From Phaeacidiphilus oryzae TH49 (GTDB lineage Bacteria; Actinomycetota; Actinomycetes; Streptomycetales; Streptomycetaceae), in contig NZ_JQMQ01000005.1 of assembly GCF_000744815.1 (NCBI RefSeq), positions 4,658,055 to 4,722,054 on the forward strand: a stretch of 64,000 nt of DNA, read 5' to 3'. Position numbers and translations under genes: made by a program. The notes below the pieces were generated by a model that was not told the DNA's origin, ran no database searches, and saw only the letters and a list, made by a program, of their open reading frames with translations. Position 1 is the stretch's first letter, and each line of letters opens with the position of its first letter. Positions 27,680 through 36,928 of the stretch are shown here, in pieces.

Positions 27680-27691
27680 GAGAAATTTCTC
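27680..27691. promoter_or_regulatory. AT-rich palindrome in the ssgG / RDD intergenic region
   Basis: GAGAAATTTCTC is a perfect 12-bp palindrome, flanked by ACCGG on one side and CCGGT on the other. It stands out in the GC-rich background and lies 112 bases from the ssgG start and 95 from the RDD gene start. It is a candidate operator for one or both genes. Confidence 0.5.
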
Positions 27692-27785
27692 CGGTCGGAC
27701 GTACTACGCTGGGTGTCTGCCCGGCGACCCGGAGTGCGGTCGGCCGGTACTCAGTTCTCGGTTCTCCCAGGTGGTTTCCTCCCCC

Positions 27786-29426
27786 ATGACGGCCGACCCC
27801 CCGTTCGACCCCGTCCTCGGCGCCGCTCCGGGCTACTATCCGGACCCGTCCGTGCCCGGATACGTCCGGTACTGGGACGGCGGGTGGGTGCCCGGCACCA
27901 GCCGGCCCGCCCCGGGCCCCGGCCAGCGGCTCGACCCGCCGGCCGCGGCGCTTCGGCGCGGCGTCTCGCTGCGCCATCCGAACGCCGCCCCCGAGGGCTT
28001 CGGCGCGCCCGTGAGTTCGGAGCAGTCCGGGGTCCTCTACCTGGACGGGACGCTGCCCGGGGGCGTCGGCCTCACCCTGTCTCCCGCCGAGCCGGAGCCG
28101 GAGCCGGAGGCACCGGAGTGGGAAGGGCCGGAGTGGGAAGGGCCGGGGTCGCAGGTCGATGGCGGTGGCGCGGAGGCCCCGCCGCTGACCGGGAGTTGGC
28201 GGGTGGCCCCGCCGTCGCCCGCGCAGCGCGAGCTGCCGCCGGCGCCCTCCCCGGCCTCGGGGCCGCAGGCGCTGCCCTCGGCGCCGCCCGCGCCGAGGCG
28301 GGGCGGCGGCGCGGACTCGGGTGCCGCCTCCGTCGCCGAGGAGTGGTCGCGGCCGGCGCCGGAGCAGCACAGCCGCGAGTGGTCGTCGGGGCCGCAGCCG
28401 CGAGCCGCGCGCGAGCACCGGCCGAGCGCCGAGCCGTACGACGACGGTCCGGGTACTCCGGCGGGCGGTTCGGCCTTCCACGGCGCCGAGACCTCCTCGG
28501 GGGAGATCCCGGTCGCCGGGGCGGCGCGGGTGTCCAGCGGCACCGGCTCCTGGCCGGGCGCCGCGACCGCTCCGCCGCCCGGCGCCGGACCCGGCTCCCG
28601 GTCCAAGCGGCTCCGGCCCACGCCCTACGCCCAGCGGGTCTCCTGGGGGGCGGAGGAGGAGCAGGCGGAGGCCCGGGCCCGAGCCCGGGCGCTGGAGGCG
28701 GCGCCCGGACCTTCCGCCGCTCCGGCTCCGACTTCGCCGGCGCCGGCGCCGGAGGCCACGCCCGCGGCCGACTCCGTTCCCGCCCCTGCGGCCGCACCTG
28801 CACCGCCACCCGCACCAGCACCTGCCCCCGCTCCCGCCGCCACTCCCCGTCCTGCGGTCGCCGCCACCCCCACCCCCGCCCCCCGGTCGCGGAACGCGGC
28901 GGCCCGCAAGCGGCGCCCCGCGCCGGCCCCGTACGGGCGGCGGATGTTCGCACGCCTGGTCGACACAGCCGTGGTGTGGACGGCGCTCGCCGTCTACATC
29001 GCCCTCCCGCTGTACGACTCGGTCGCACGGCACATCCAGCTGAAGATCGCCGCCGCCCACACCTCCTACGGCGGCGGCATCACCCGGGTCTGGCTGGTGG
29101 ACGGCACCGTGCTGCGGGCCGCCGGCATGCTGCTGCTGGCGCTGTTCGGCGCCGGGCTGCTCTACGAGGCACTGCCGACGGTGATGTTCGGTCGCACCCT
29201 CGGCAAGGCGCTCTGCGGGCTGCGGGTGGTCGACGCGGCCTCCGGCCGCCGGCCGGGCTTCCGCCGCGGGGTGCTGCGCTGGCTGTCGCACCAGCCGCTG
29301 CTGCTGGTGCTCCTCGCCCCGTTCGCCCTGATCGGCTCCGTGTGCGACCGGCCGCTGCGCCGGAGCTGGCCGGACCGGGTGGCGCGGACCTATGTGGCCG
29401 GCTCGGCCCGCCGGGACGGAGGCTGA
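27786..29426 (+). CDS. RDD family membrane protein with N-terminal DUF2510
   Basis: A 546-residue protein in three parts. The N-terminus is a DUF2510-like motif with paired Trp/Tyr (PGYYPDPSVPGYVRYWDGGWVPGTS). The middle (about 45-375) is Pro/Ala/Glu-rich and looks disordered. The C-terminus is an RDD domain with helices and the motif YGRRMFARLVDTAVVWTALAVYI ... FGRTLGKALCGLRVVDAASG. DUF2510 proteins are common in actinobacteria and often membrane linked. Function unknown. It heads a plus-strand pair with the next RDD gene. Confidence 0.85.
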   Translation: MTADPPFDPVLGAAPGYYPDPSVPGYVRYWDGGWVPGTSRPAPGPGQRLDPPAAALRRGVSLRHPNAAPEGFGAPVSSEQSGVLYLDGTLPGGVGLTLSPAEPEPEPEAPEWEGPEWEGPGSQVDGGGAEAPPLTGSWRVAPPSPAQRELPPAPSPASGPQALPSAPPAPRRGGGADSGAASVAEEWSRPAPEQHSREWSSGPQPRAAREHRPSAEPYDDGPGTPAGGSAFHGAETSSGEIPVAGAARVSSGTGSWPGAATAPPPGAGPGSRSKRLRPTPYAQRVSWGAEEEQAEARARARALEAAPGPSAAPAPTSPAPAPEATPAADSVPAPAAAPAPPPAPAPAPAPAATPRPAVAATPTPAPRSRNAAARKRRPAPAPYGRRMFARLVDTAVVWTALAVYIALPLYDSVARHIQLKIAAAHTSYGGGITRVWLVDGTVLRAAGMLLLALFGAGLLYEALPTVMFGRTLGKALCGLRVVDAASGRRPGFRRGVLRWLSHQPLLLVLLAPFALIGSVCDRPLRRSWPDRVARTYVAGSARRDGG

Positions 29427-29544
29427 CCTCCCGGTCCTCTCCGTCTCTCCGGTCCTCTCCGTCCTCTCGGCCGAATGGCGGGGGCGCCGGGTCGGCGCGG
29501 TCGCGGTCCGTGATCGACCCCGCCCGGATGGTGTACTCGGAGCC

Positions 29545-30195
29545 ATGAGCACTACCGAGCCCGGAGACCGTGACGGCGATCGCGGGTACGGAGAGCAGCC
29601 GCCGCCCGCGGCCCCACCGCCGCCCTCGGCCCCGCCGCCCCCGCCCCCGCCGTCCCAGCCCTCCTTCGGCGAGATGCCGCCGCCCGACCAGCCGGGCCCC
29701 GGACGGGGCTACGGCCCGGGGCCCGGGTCCGGCGGCGAACCGCCGATCGCGGGGATGCCGCCGCTGGGCGGGCTCTTCCGGCGCGTCGTCGCACGGTTCG
29801 TGGACGGCGTGCTGATGGCGATCGTCTCCGGGATCATCGTGGTGGCCGGCGGCTGGCAGCACTCGTTCGACTCCGGCGGGGCCGGCTCGGTCTGGGTCGG
29901 CATCCTCACCTCGGTGCTGTACTGGGTGTACGACGCGCTGATGATGATGTACTGGCGCGGCCAGACGGTCGGCAAGCGGCTGATGCGGATCCGGGTGGCG
30001 ATGCTCGCCGACGGCCGCGTCCCGGCGCCGGGCGCCGCCTGGGTGCGCGCCGCGGTCTACGCGCTGCCCAGCATCATCAGCTGCATCGGCGAGCTGTTCT
30101 GGCTGGTCAACGTCCTGTGGTGCACCTGGGACCGGCCGTTCCGGCAGTGCCTCCACGACAAGGCGGCCAAGACCGTGGTGGTCAGCACCGCCTGA
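29545..30195 (+). CDS. RDD family membrane protein
   Basis: A 216-residue paralogue-type RDD protein. A Pro-rich cytoplasmic N-terminus (about 75 residues) leads to the RDD domain: GLFRRVVARFVDGVLMAIVSG, then YWRGQTVGKRLMRIRVAML and a third helix near the C-terminus with LHDKAAKTVVV. The ATG at 29545 gives a typical start. The frame ends 14 bases inside the convergent small membrane protein gene. Function unknown. Confidence 0.88.
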   Translation: MSTTEPGDRDGDRGYGEQPPPAAPPPPSAPPPPPPPSQPSFGEMPPPDQPGPGRGYGPGPGSGGEPPIAGMPPLGGLFRRVVARFVDGVLMAIVSGIIVVAGGWQHSFDSGGAGSVWVGILTSVLYWVYDALMMMYWRGQTVGKRLMRIRVAMLADGRVPAPGAAWVRAAVYALPSIISCIGELFWLVNVLWCTWDRPFRQCLHDKAAKTVVVSTA

Positions 30196-30589
30196 GTCCG
30201 CGCCTGACGCCCTGCCCGGCTCCGTGCCGGCTCGGTGCCGGCTCAGTGGCGTGCGGTCTCCGAGACCAGCGGCGCGCCCCCGTGGCTGCCGGCCCGCTGG
30301 CCGGGCACCCGGCCCCGGCGCGGCTCGTCCGGCCGGCCCTCCGCCGCCGCCCCGGCGCGGCCTCCGGTGCGGTGCCCTCCGACGCGCCGCCCGGGGGGCG
30401 GGGCGCCGCAGCCCGGCGCGGCCTGCCGATCGCCAGCGCGGTCGCCGTGGTGGCGAGCAGCAGCACGCCCACCACCAGGACGCTGATCGCCGGCACGCTG
30501 TCGGTCCCGGTGAAGGCCAGCGCCGCCACCGTGACGAGGACGACGGCGAGGGTCCCGATGCAGATCTGAGCAGATGTGGGGCGCGCCAT
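30182..30589 (-). CDS. Small membrane protein, two predicted helices
   Basis: A 135-residue product starting MARPTSAQICIGTLAVVLV. Two hydrophobic segments are separated by a short turn (ICIGTLAVVLVTVAALAF and AISVLVVGVLLLATTATAL), followed by a basic, Pro/Arg-rich tail. I do not recognise a family. The Arg-rich tail could partly reflect read-through of GC-rich DNA, so the C-terminal half is less certain. It overlaps the end of the convergent RDD gene by 14 bases. Confidence 0.6.
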   Translation of the reverse strand: MARPTSAQICIGTLAVVLVTVAALAFTGTDSVPAISVLVVGVLLLATTATALAIGRPRRAAAPRPPGGASEGTAPEAAPGRRRRAGRTSRAGAGCPASGPAATGARRWSRRPHATEPAPSRHGAGQGVRRGLRRC

Positions 30590-30801
30590 GAGGGTTCCGC
30601 CTTCATGAGGGGCCGACGGGGTCGCAGCGGAGCCGGCGCACCGGGCCCGGCGGGAAGAACCGGACGGCCCGTCAACTCCTGTCCTGGATCTACCCGTTGG
30701 TATGCGGAATGACCCGTCGTCCGGCGTCCTGCCGGTGCACGGGGGGCGCACGGCATCACACCGGCGGGCGGACGGCCCCCGCGGCCCCCGTCCGGGAGGG
30801 C

Positions 30802-31401
30802 TCAGCCGAGTACGATCGGCGTCCCCGTCAGCGTCACCCCGGCCGCCTGGAGCTCGTCCAGCGCCCGCTCGGTGGTCTCCTTGGCCACGCCGGCCGTGAG
30901 GTCGAGCAGGACCCGGGTGGTGAACCCCTCCCGGACGGCGTCCAGCGCGGTCGCCCGGACGCAGTGGTCGGTGGCGATCCCGACCACGTCGACCTCGGTG
31001 ATCCGGCGCTCTCGCAGCCACTCGGCCAGCCCCCGGCCGTTCTCGTCGGCCCCCTCGAAACCGCTGTACGCGGCCGCGTGGGCGCCCTTGTCGAAGACCG
31101 CCTCGACGGCGCCCGAGGTCACCGCGGGGGCGAAGTTGGGGTGGAAGCCGACGCCCTCCGTACCGGCCACGCAGTGCGGCGGCCAGGTGCGGACGTAGTC
31201 CGGCGCGTCCGGCGGCCGGGCGAAGTGGTCGCCCGGGTCGACGTGGCAGTCCCGGGTGGCGACCACATGGTCGTATCCGGCCGCACGCTCCGCCACCAGG
31301 TCGGTGATGGCCGCGGCCACCTCCGCGCCTCCGGTGACAGCGAGGCTGCCGCCTTCGCAGAAGTCGTTCTGCACATCGACGACGATCAGTGCCCGTTGCA
31401 T
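30802..31401 (-). CDS. pncA: Nicotinamidase
   Basis: Converts nicotinamide to nicotinate in NAD salvage. The 199-residue isochorismatase-fold enzyme has the catalytic Asp in LIVVDVQNDF (Asp9), the Lys in VFDKGAH and the nucleophilic Cys in GIATDHCVRATA. The metal-binding region is CHVDPGDHF. ATG 31401 follows GAGGT. It lies downstream of pncB on the same strand with a 178-base gap, so it may have its own promoter; no matching palindrome is seen there. Confidence 0.95.
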   Translation of the reverse strand: MQRALIVVDVQNDFCEGGSLAVTGGAEVAAAITDLVAERAAGYDHVVATRDCHVDPGDHFARPPDAPDYVRTWPPHCVAGTEGVGFHPNFAPAVTSGAVEAVFDKGAHAAAYSGFEGADENGRGLAEWLRERRITEVDVVGIATDHCVRATALDAVREGFTTRVLLDLTAGVAKETTERALDELQAAGVTLTGTPIVLG

Positions 31402-31579
31402 GGTGGTACCTCGCTGATCCGAAATCAGAGGCGGGTCACGGTCCGGAGCCTACGGACCCGGCGTGCCCGCAGGGAAGAGGTGGTACGCCACCTGCCGCAC
31501 CCCGCACACGCAGGGCGGACGGGCCGCGCGCCCCCTGCGCCCCGCCGCCGGGCGTCCGGGCCGCAGGCGGCGGCGCCGG

Positions 31580-32953
31580 TCACCCTCCGGAGTAGTACTC
31601 GGTGGGGATCACCGGCTCGCCGCGGGAGAGCTGCGCCGCCGAGATCGGCAGCCGGTCCAGCGAGGCCCGGTGCCGGTCCCGGGCCGCCGAGAGCGGCTCC
31701 CGGCCGACGATCCGGCCCTCGCTCACCAGCGGCACCTGCAACTGGTGCGCCGCCAGGTCGTCGGGGACCGGCCCGGTGCCGATCACCTCGGCCTCGGCCA
31801 CCCCCTCCGCGTCCGGCCGGCGGGCGCCCCACTTGCGGCCGCCGCGGCTGGACTTGGCGCCCGCCGAGCGCTTCGCCACCGGCACCAGCGGCGCGTCCGG
31901 GTCGTTCGAGGAGGCCCTGGCCACCAGCTTGTACACCATCGAGCAGGTGGGGTAGCCGCTGCCGGTGACCAGCGAGGTGCCGACCCCGTAAGCGTCCACC
32001 GGGGCCGCGCCGAGGGCGGCGATCGCGTACTCGTCCAGGTCGCTGGTGACGGTGATCCGGGCCTTGCCCGCGCCGGCCTCGTCCAGCTGCTTCCGCACCC
32101 GGTGGGCGAGGAGCAGCAGGTCGCCGGAGTCGATCCGGACCGCGCCCAGCTCGGGGCCGGCCACCTCGACGGCGGTCTGCACCGCCTCGCCGAGGTCGTA
32201 GGTGTCCACCAGCAGGGTGGTGTCCCGGCCCATCGACTCGACCTGCGCGGTGAAGGCGTCCCGCTCGGTGTCGTGCAGCAGGGTGAAGGCGTGGGCGCTG
32301 GTGCCCACGGTGGGGATGCCGTACCGGAAGCCCGCGTCCAGGTCGGAGGTGGCCGCGAAGCCCACCACATAGGCGGCCCGGGCCGCGGAGACGGCGGCGA
32401 GCTCGTGGGTGCGCCGGGCGCCCATCTCCAGGAGCGGGCGGCCGGCGGCGGCGTTCACCATCCGGGAGGCCGCGGCGGCGATCGCCGAGTCGTGGTTGAG
32501 GATGGAGAGGACGACGGTCTCCAGGATCACCGCCTCCGCGAAGGTCCCCTCGACCGTCATGATCGGGGAGCCGGGGAAGTAGCACTCGCCCTCCGGATAG
32601 CCGTACACCGATCCGGTGAAGCGGTAGTCGGAGAGCCAGGAGAGGGTCGCGTCGTCCACCACCCGCTGGTCGGCGAGGAAGTCCAGCACCGGGGTGTCGA
32701 AGCGGAACGCCTCGATGGCGTCCAGCACCCGGCCGACGCCGGCCGTGACCCCGTAGCGGCGGCCGTCCGGGAGGCGGCGGGTGAAGACCTCGAAGACCGA
32801 GCGGCGGTGCGCCGCCCCGCTGCGCAGCGCGGCCTGCAGCATCGTCAGCTCGTAGCGGTCCGTCAGCAGCGCGGTGCTGGGCGCGTGCGGGCCGTTCCGG
32901 CCGTTGCCCGCGGCGGCGGAGGGCGAGGGGGCGGAGGTGGTGCCGGTGTCCAT
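31580..32953 (-). CDS. pncB: Nicotinate phosphoribosyltransferase
   Basis: Second step of the nicotinamide salvage route, making nicotinate mononucleotide. The 457-residue protein shows LLTDRYELTMLQAAL at the N-terminus, EMGARRTHELAAVSAARAAY near the centre, and VRIDSGDLLLLA with TSDLDEYAI in the phosphate-binding half. ATG 32953 has a TAGCAT -10 box seven bases upstream, suggesting a leaderless mRNA. A perfect inverted repeat sits just upstream of that box. Confidence 0.95.
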   Translation of the reverse strand: MDTGTTSAPSPSAAAGNGRNGPHAPSTALLTDRYELTMLQAALRSGAAHRRSVFEVFTRRLPDGRRYGVTAGVGRVLDAIEAFRFDTPVLDFLADQRVVDDATLSWLSDYRFTGSVYGYPEGECYFPGSPIMTVEGTFAEAVILETVVLSILNHDSAIAAAASRMVNAAAGRPLLEMGARRTHELAAVSAARAAYVVGFAATSDLDAGFRYGIPTVGTSAHAFTLLHDTERDAFTAQVESMGRDTTLLVDTYDLGEAVQTAVEVAGPELGAVRIDSGDLLLLAHRVRKQLDEAGAGKARITVTSDLDEYAIAALGAAPVDAYGVGTSLVTGSGYPTCSMVYKLVARASSNDPDAPLVPVAKRSAGAKSSRGGRKWGARRPDAEGVAEAEVIGTGPVPDDLAAHQLQVPLVSEGRIVGREPLSAARDRHRASLDRLPISAAQLSRGEPVIPTEYYSGG

Positions 32954-32960
32954 GCAGATG

Positions 32961-32991
32961 ATGCTACCGCCAGTAGTCGTCAGTCTGACGA
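32961..32991 (-). promoter_or_regulatory. pncB promoter with TCGTCAG-T-CTGACGA palindrome
   Basis: On the minus strand TAGCAT (32961-32966) is a -10 box seven bases before the pncB ATG. Upstream, 32977-32991 is a 7-bp inverted repeat around one base. It would cover the spacer/-35 region and so could repress. NAD genes in actinobacteria are often controlled by a Nudix-type repressor (NrtR); the match to that regulator is a guess. Confidence 0.6.
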
Positions 32992-33105
32992 TTTCTCCGC
33001 AGGGACTCGCCAGACCTCCGGGTTCGCCTGGTATTCGCCCGGATGGCAGCATGGGCGCAGGAGCCCCTGGAGCGGGGAGTCCCCTTCGAACTGGAGCTGG
33101 AAGCC

Positions 33106-33408
33106 GTGAGCGTTGCACCGGTGGAGACCGAGCGCACCGAGGAGACCTCGGAGCCGATGTCGGTGCCCGCGCCGGACACTCCCTGGGTGACGATCGTCCA
33201 CAACGACCCGGTCAACCTGATGAGTTACGTCGTGTACGTCTTCCAGACCTATTTCGGCTATTCCAAGGACAAGGCGCGCAAGCTGATGCTGGACGTCCAC
33301 CACAAGGGCCGCGCCGTGGTGTCCAGCGGCTCCCGCGAGGAGATGGAGCGGGACGTCCAGGCCATGCACGGCTACGGGCTCTGGGCCACCCTCCAGCACG
33401 ACCGCTGA
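33106..33408 (+). CDS. clpS: ATP-dependent Clp protease adaptor ClpS
   Basis: N-end-rule adaptor that hands substrates to ClpAP/ClpCP. The 100-residue protein has the core [21 protein letters not shown], with the Asn-Asp pair that contacts the N-terminal residue. [22 protein letters not shown] follows. GTG 33106 is chosen because family members begin shortly before this core; an in-frame ATG at 33043 would add 21 residues without family support. It is followed closely by a DUF2017 gene, the usual actinobacterial pairing. Confidence 0.94.
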   Translation: MSVAPVETERTEETSEPMSVPAPDTPWVTIVHNDPVNLMSYVVYVFQTYFGYSKDKARKLMLDVHHKGRAVVSSGSREEMERDVQAMHGYGLWATLQHDR

Positions 33409-33445
33409 CCTCGTTCGTACCTCGTACGGAGACCTCACTCACCTC

Positions 33446-34072
33446 ATGGCCGGACTCTTCGAACCCGCCCCCGACGGAGGAGCGGCGATCGCCCTCGACT
33501 CCGTCGAGATCTCGATCCTCCGCAACCTCACCGCCCAACTGCTCGAACTGATCGGCCCAGGACCGGGCGCCGCCGAGGGCCCGGACGGCCCCGGGGCCGA
33601 CGCCGACCCGCTGGCCGCGCTCTTCGCCGACGGCCCCACCAAGCCCCCCGCCGATCCCGCGCTGGCCCGGCTCTTCCCCGACGCCTACCGCCCGGACGCG
33701 CTCGGCGAGGGGCCGGAGTCGGCGGACGAGGCCGCGGCCGCCTCCGCCGAGTTCCGCCGCTACACCGAGAACGACCTGCGGGCCAGGAAGCGCGAGGACG
33801 GACTCGCGATGATCCGGACCCTGGACGCGGCCTCCGCAGGCGCGGCCGGCGGCGGCGGGGCCGTCGTCCGGCTCGGCGCCGAGGACTGCGGGCACTGGCT
33901 CGGCGCCCTCAACGACCTCCGGCTCACCCTCGGCAGCCGGCTGGAGATCGACGACGACGAGAGCACCGAGATCTACGAGCTCGCGGACGACGACCCGCGC
34001 AAGCCGCTGGCCATGGCGTACCTCTGGCTGGGCGGGCTCCAGGAGACGCTGCTCGAGGTCCTGATGGGCTGA
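33446..34072 (+). CDS. DUF2017 family protein
   Basis: A 208-residue protein of the actinobacterial DUF2017 family, almost always found after clpS. It shows the conserved SVEISILRNLTAQLLELI near the N-terminus, FRRYTENDLRARKREDGLAMIRTLD in the middle, and LRLTLGSRLEI ... MAYLWLGGLQETLLEVL at the C-terminus. Mostly helical with an acidic linker; no membrane segment. The function is unknown; co-occurrence suggests a role with Clp proteolysis. Confidence 0.9.
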   Translation: MAGLFEPAPDGGAAIALDSVEISILRNLTAQLLELIGPGPGAAEGPDGPGADADPLAALFADGPTKPPADPALARLFPDAYRPDALGEGPESADEAAAASAEFRRYTENDLRARKREDGLAMIRTLDAASAGAAGGGGAVVRLGAEDCGHWLGALNDLRLTLGSRLEIDDDESTEIYELADDDPRKPLAMAYLWLGGLQETLLEVLMG

Positions 34073-34188
34073 GCGCGCCGGCGGGCGGGCCGGCGGGCGG
34101 GGCCGCGGTGGCCGGAGGCCGCCCCAAGCCGCCGGAGGTCGCCGGAGAGCCGCTGGAGGTCGCCGGAGGGCCGCCTTGCCCGGCGGCA

Positions 34189-34194
34189 TACTCT
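34189..34194 (+). promoter_or_regulatory. -10 box of a leaderless promoter (mec)
   Basis: TACTCT lies six bases before ATG 34201, with no ribosome-binding site. It marks a leaderless start for the metalloprotease gene. Confidence 0.5.
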
Positions 34195-34200
34195 GACCGC

Positions 34201-34635
34201 ATGACGCTGAGGATCACCACCGCCCTGCGCGACGCCATCGTGGAGCACGCCCGCCGGGACCACCCCGACGAGGCCTGCGGCGTGATCGCCGGGCCCGCCG
34301 GGAGCGACCGGCCCGAGCGGTTCATCCCGATGCTGAACGCGGCCCGGTCGCCCACCTTCTACGAGTTCGACTCCGCCGACCTGCTCAAGCTCTACCGGGA
34401 GATGGACGACCGGGACGAGGAGCCGGTGGTGGTCTACCACTCGCACACCGCCACCGAGGCGTACCCGTCCCGCACCGACATCTCGTACGCCTCCGAGCCG
34501 GCCGCCCACTACGTGCTGGTCTCCACCGCCGAGTGCGGGAACGACGAGGGGCCGGTCAGCTTCCGGTCGTTCCGTATCGTGGACGGAGAGGTCACAGAGG
34601 AAGACGTGGACCTCGTCGAGGCCTACCAGGGCTGA
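34201..34635 (+). CDS. mec: JAMM/MPN metalloprotease, Mec-type (CysO-cysteine hydrolase)
   Basis: A 144-residue JAB1/MPN (M67) metallopeptidase. The zinc ligands and acid follow the JAMM pattern: Glu in HPDEACGVIAG, then YHSHTATEAYPSRTDISYA (His-x-His and Asp). In mycobacteria, Mec releases cysteine from the CysO-cysteine adduct made by CysM. Here the gene lies 446 bases before cysO and cysM, supporting that role. ATG 34201 is leaderless. It might also trim the CysO C-terminus (see findings). Confidence 0.9.
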   Translation: MTLRITTALRDAIVEHARRDHPDEACGVIAGPAGSDRPERFIPMLNAARSPTFYEFDSADLLKLYREMDDRDEEPVVVYHSHTATEAYPSRTDISYASEPAAHYVLVSTAECGNDEGPVSFRSFRIVDGEVTEEDVDLVEAYQG

Positions 34636-34751
34636 GCCCGGGGCCGGGCCCGGCCGCTCAACGGCGCGGGTTCCGGCCGCCTCCTCCCGCATCGCGAGAT
34701 GTGATCGTCCACCCCTCGGGACGGGCATGCCGGAAGCGGGGCGGGAATCCA

Positions 34752-34757
34752 TATGAT
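34752..34757 (+). promoter_or_regulatory. -10 box of a leaderless promoter (leader peptide)
   Basis: TATGAT lies six bases before ATG 34764 and is close to consensus. It is the strongest promoter-like hexamer in this cluster and should start the leader-cysO-cysM transcript at the first codon. Confidence 0.6.
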
Positions 34758-34763
34758 GAGCCC

Positions 34764-34883
34764 ATGCGTTCTGTCGATGTGAGCATTTCCGCCCCGGGGA
34801 CCCGGCTCGTGGCGCGGCTGCACGTCGACCTGTGCCGCCTCGCCAGCGCGATCTGTCGCCCTGACGCCACCGCCGCGCGCTGA
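34764..34883 (+). CDS. Putative cysteine-responsive leader peptide
   Basis: A 39-residue ORF, MRSVDVSISAPGTRLVARLH followed by VDLCRLASAICRPDATAAR. The HVDLCRLASAIC motif with two Cys codons matches the short leader peptides found before sulfur and cysteine genes in actinobacteria (recalled family). Ribosome stalling at Cys codons under cysteine shortage is the expected mechanism. It starts leaderless from TATGAT and ends 198 bases before cysO. A stable hairpin follows at 34959-34990. Confidence 0.75.
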   Translation: MRSVDVSISAPGTRLVARLHVDLCRLASAICRPDATAAR

Positions 34884-34958
34884 GCCGCCGCGCCCCGCCG
34901 CGGGCGGCACCCCGGGCGGCATCTCGGGGGCGGGCCACCCACCCTCCGCGCACCGCCG

Positions 34959-34990
34959 CTCGCCGAAGCCGCCACCGCCGACTCGGCGAG
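34959..34990 (+). promoter_or_regulatory. Hairpin between leader peptide and cysO
   Basis: CTCGCCGA pairs with TCGGCGAG (8 bp, 16-base loop). It lies 75 bases past the leader stop and 92 before cysO, where an attenuator or a translation-blocking structure would be expected. Alternative pairings in this GC-rich leader are likely. Confidence 0.45.
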
Positions 34991-35053
34991 ACCCGAACCA
35001 AGCCCCCGGAGCGGGGCGACCACCGGCTGCCGACAGCCCCGGCAGCCTCCTGA

Positions 35054-36346
<1,293 letters not shown>

Positions 36347-36356
36347 CGCTGCGCAG

Positions 36357-36380
36357 GGGGCGCCAGGGCAAGAGCGCCCC
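36357..36380 (+). terminator. Hairpin after cysM
   Basis: GGGGCGC pairs with GCGCCCC (7 bp, 10-base loop), starting 10 bases past the cysM stop, with TT after the stem. A probable terminator of the cysO-cysM transcript. Confidence 0.55.
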
Positions 36381-36546
36381 TTGGTGGGACTCCGGTGGGC
36401 GCTGATACTTTGTCAGTTTCCTGATGTGGAACTGTCACGGAACGTCGACAGCGGACAATCATGGACAAGCGGTCTCGTTGAGCCGGGCGAGTCTGGCCCT
36501 GCCGGAAAGAACGGCAGGTCGAACGCCCACTCCCGAGGAGGCTGCT

Positions 36547-36744
36547 ATGAGTTCGAGGAACGACGAGCTCTGGTCCTATGTGGAGATCGCCGCCCACATC
36601 GGCGTCAAGACCGAGACGGTCCGGTCCTACCGCCGGCACGGCCTCCTACCCCAGCCCGATCGCACCGATCGCCTCGGGCATCCACGCTGGTACCCCCAGA
36701 CGATCCGGGACTGGGCCGGGAGCCGCCCCGGAAACCGCGGCTGA
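36547..36744 (+). CDS. Small helix-turn-helix DNA-binding protein
   Basis: A 65-residue protein with an excisionase/MerR-like helix-turn-helix: WSYVEIAAHIGVKTETVRSYRRHGLLPQPDRT, then LGHPRWYPQTIRDWAGSRPG. The start ATG 36547 has GAGGAGG just upstream. The 200-base region before it holds a near-perfect inverted repeat (CAGTTTCC at 36414 / GGAACTG at 36428), which could be an autoregulatory site. Such small HTH proteins are frequent in Streptomyces; the target is unknown. Confidence 0.82.
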   Translation: MSSRNDELWSYVEIAAHIGVKTETVRSYRRHGLLPQPDRTDRLGHPRWYPQTIRDWAGSRPGNRG

Positions 36745-36928
36745 GATCCGAACGGCTGACCCGGCGGGGACTCGCGTTCCCGCCGGGTGCCCCTCCGGGG
36801 CGCGCGAGCCCCGTCCGTCCTGGTGATTCCTGACACACCGCAGCTGGCCACCCGTGGTGCAGCCCCCGCGCCACCGTACCCTCGACGCCAAGGACCTGAT
36901 GGCCGGCGGAGCACGCGGGAGAAGCGGG

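Noticed and set aside
23025-29552. A very long minus-strand open frame (over 2,100 codons) opposite the chitinase, GT87 and RDD genes
   Set aside because: It is Arg/Gly/Pro-rich, has no domain motifs, and lies antisense to well-supported genes. Such frames are a by-product of high GC at third codon positions.
31402-31579. CTGAT-N5-ATCAG between pncB and pncA as a second NAD operator
   Set aside because: The arms are only 5 bp and do not resemble the pncB palindrome.
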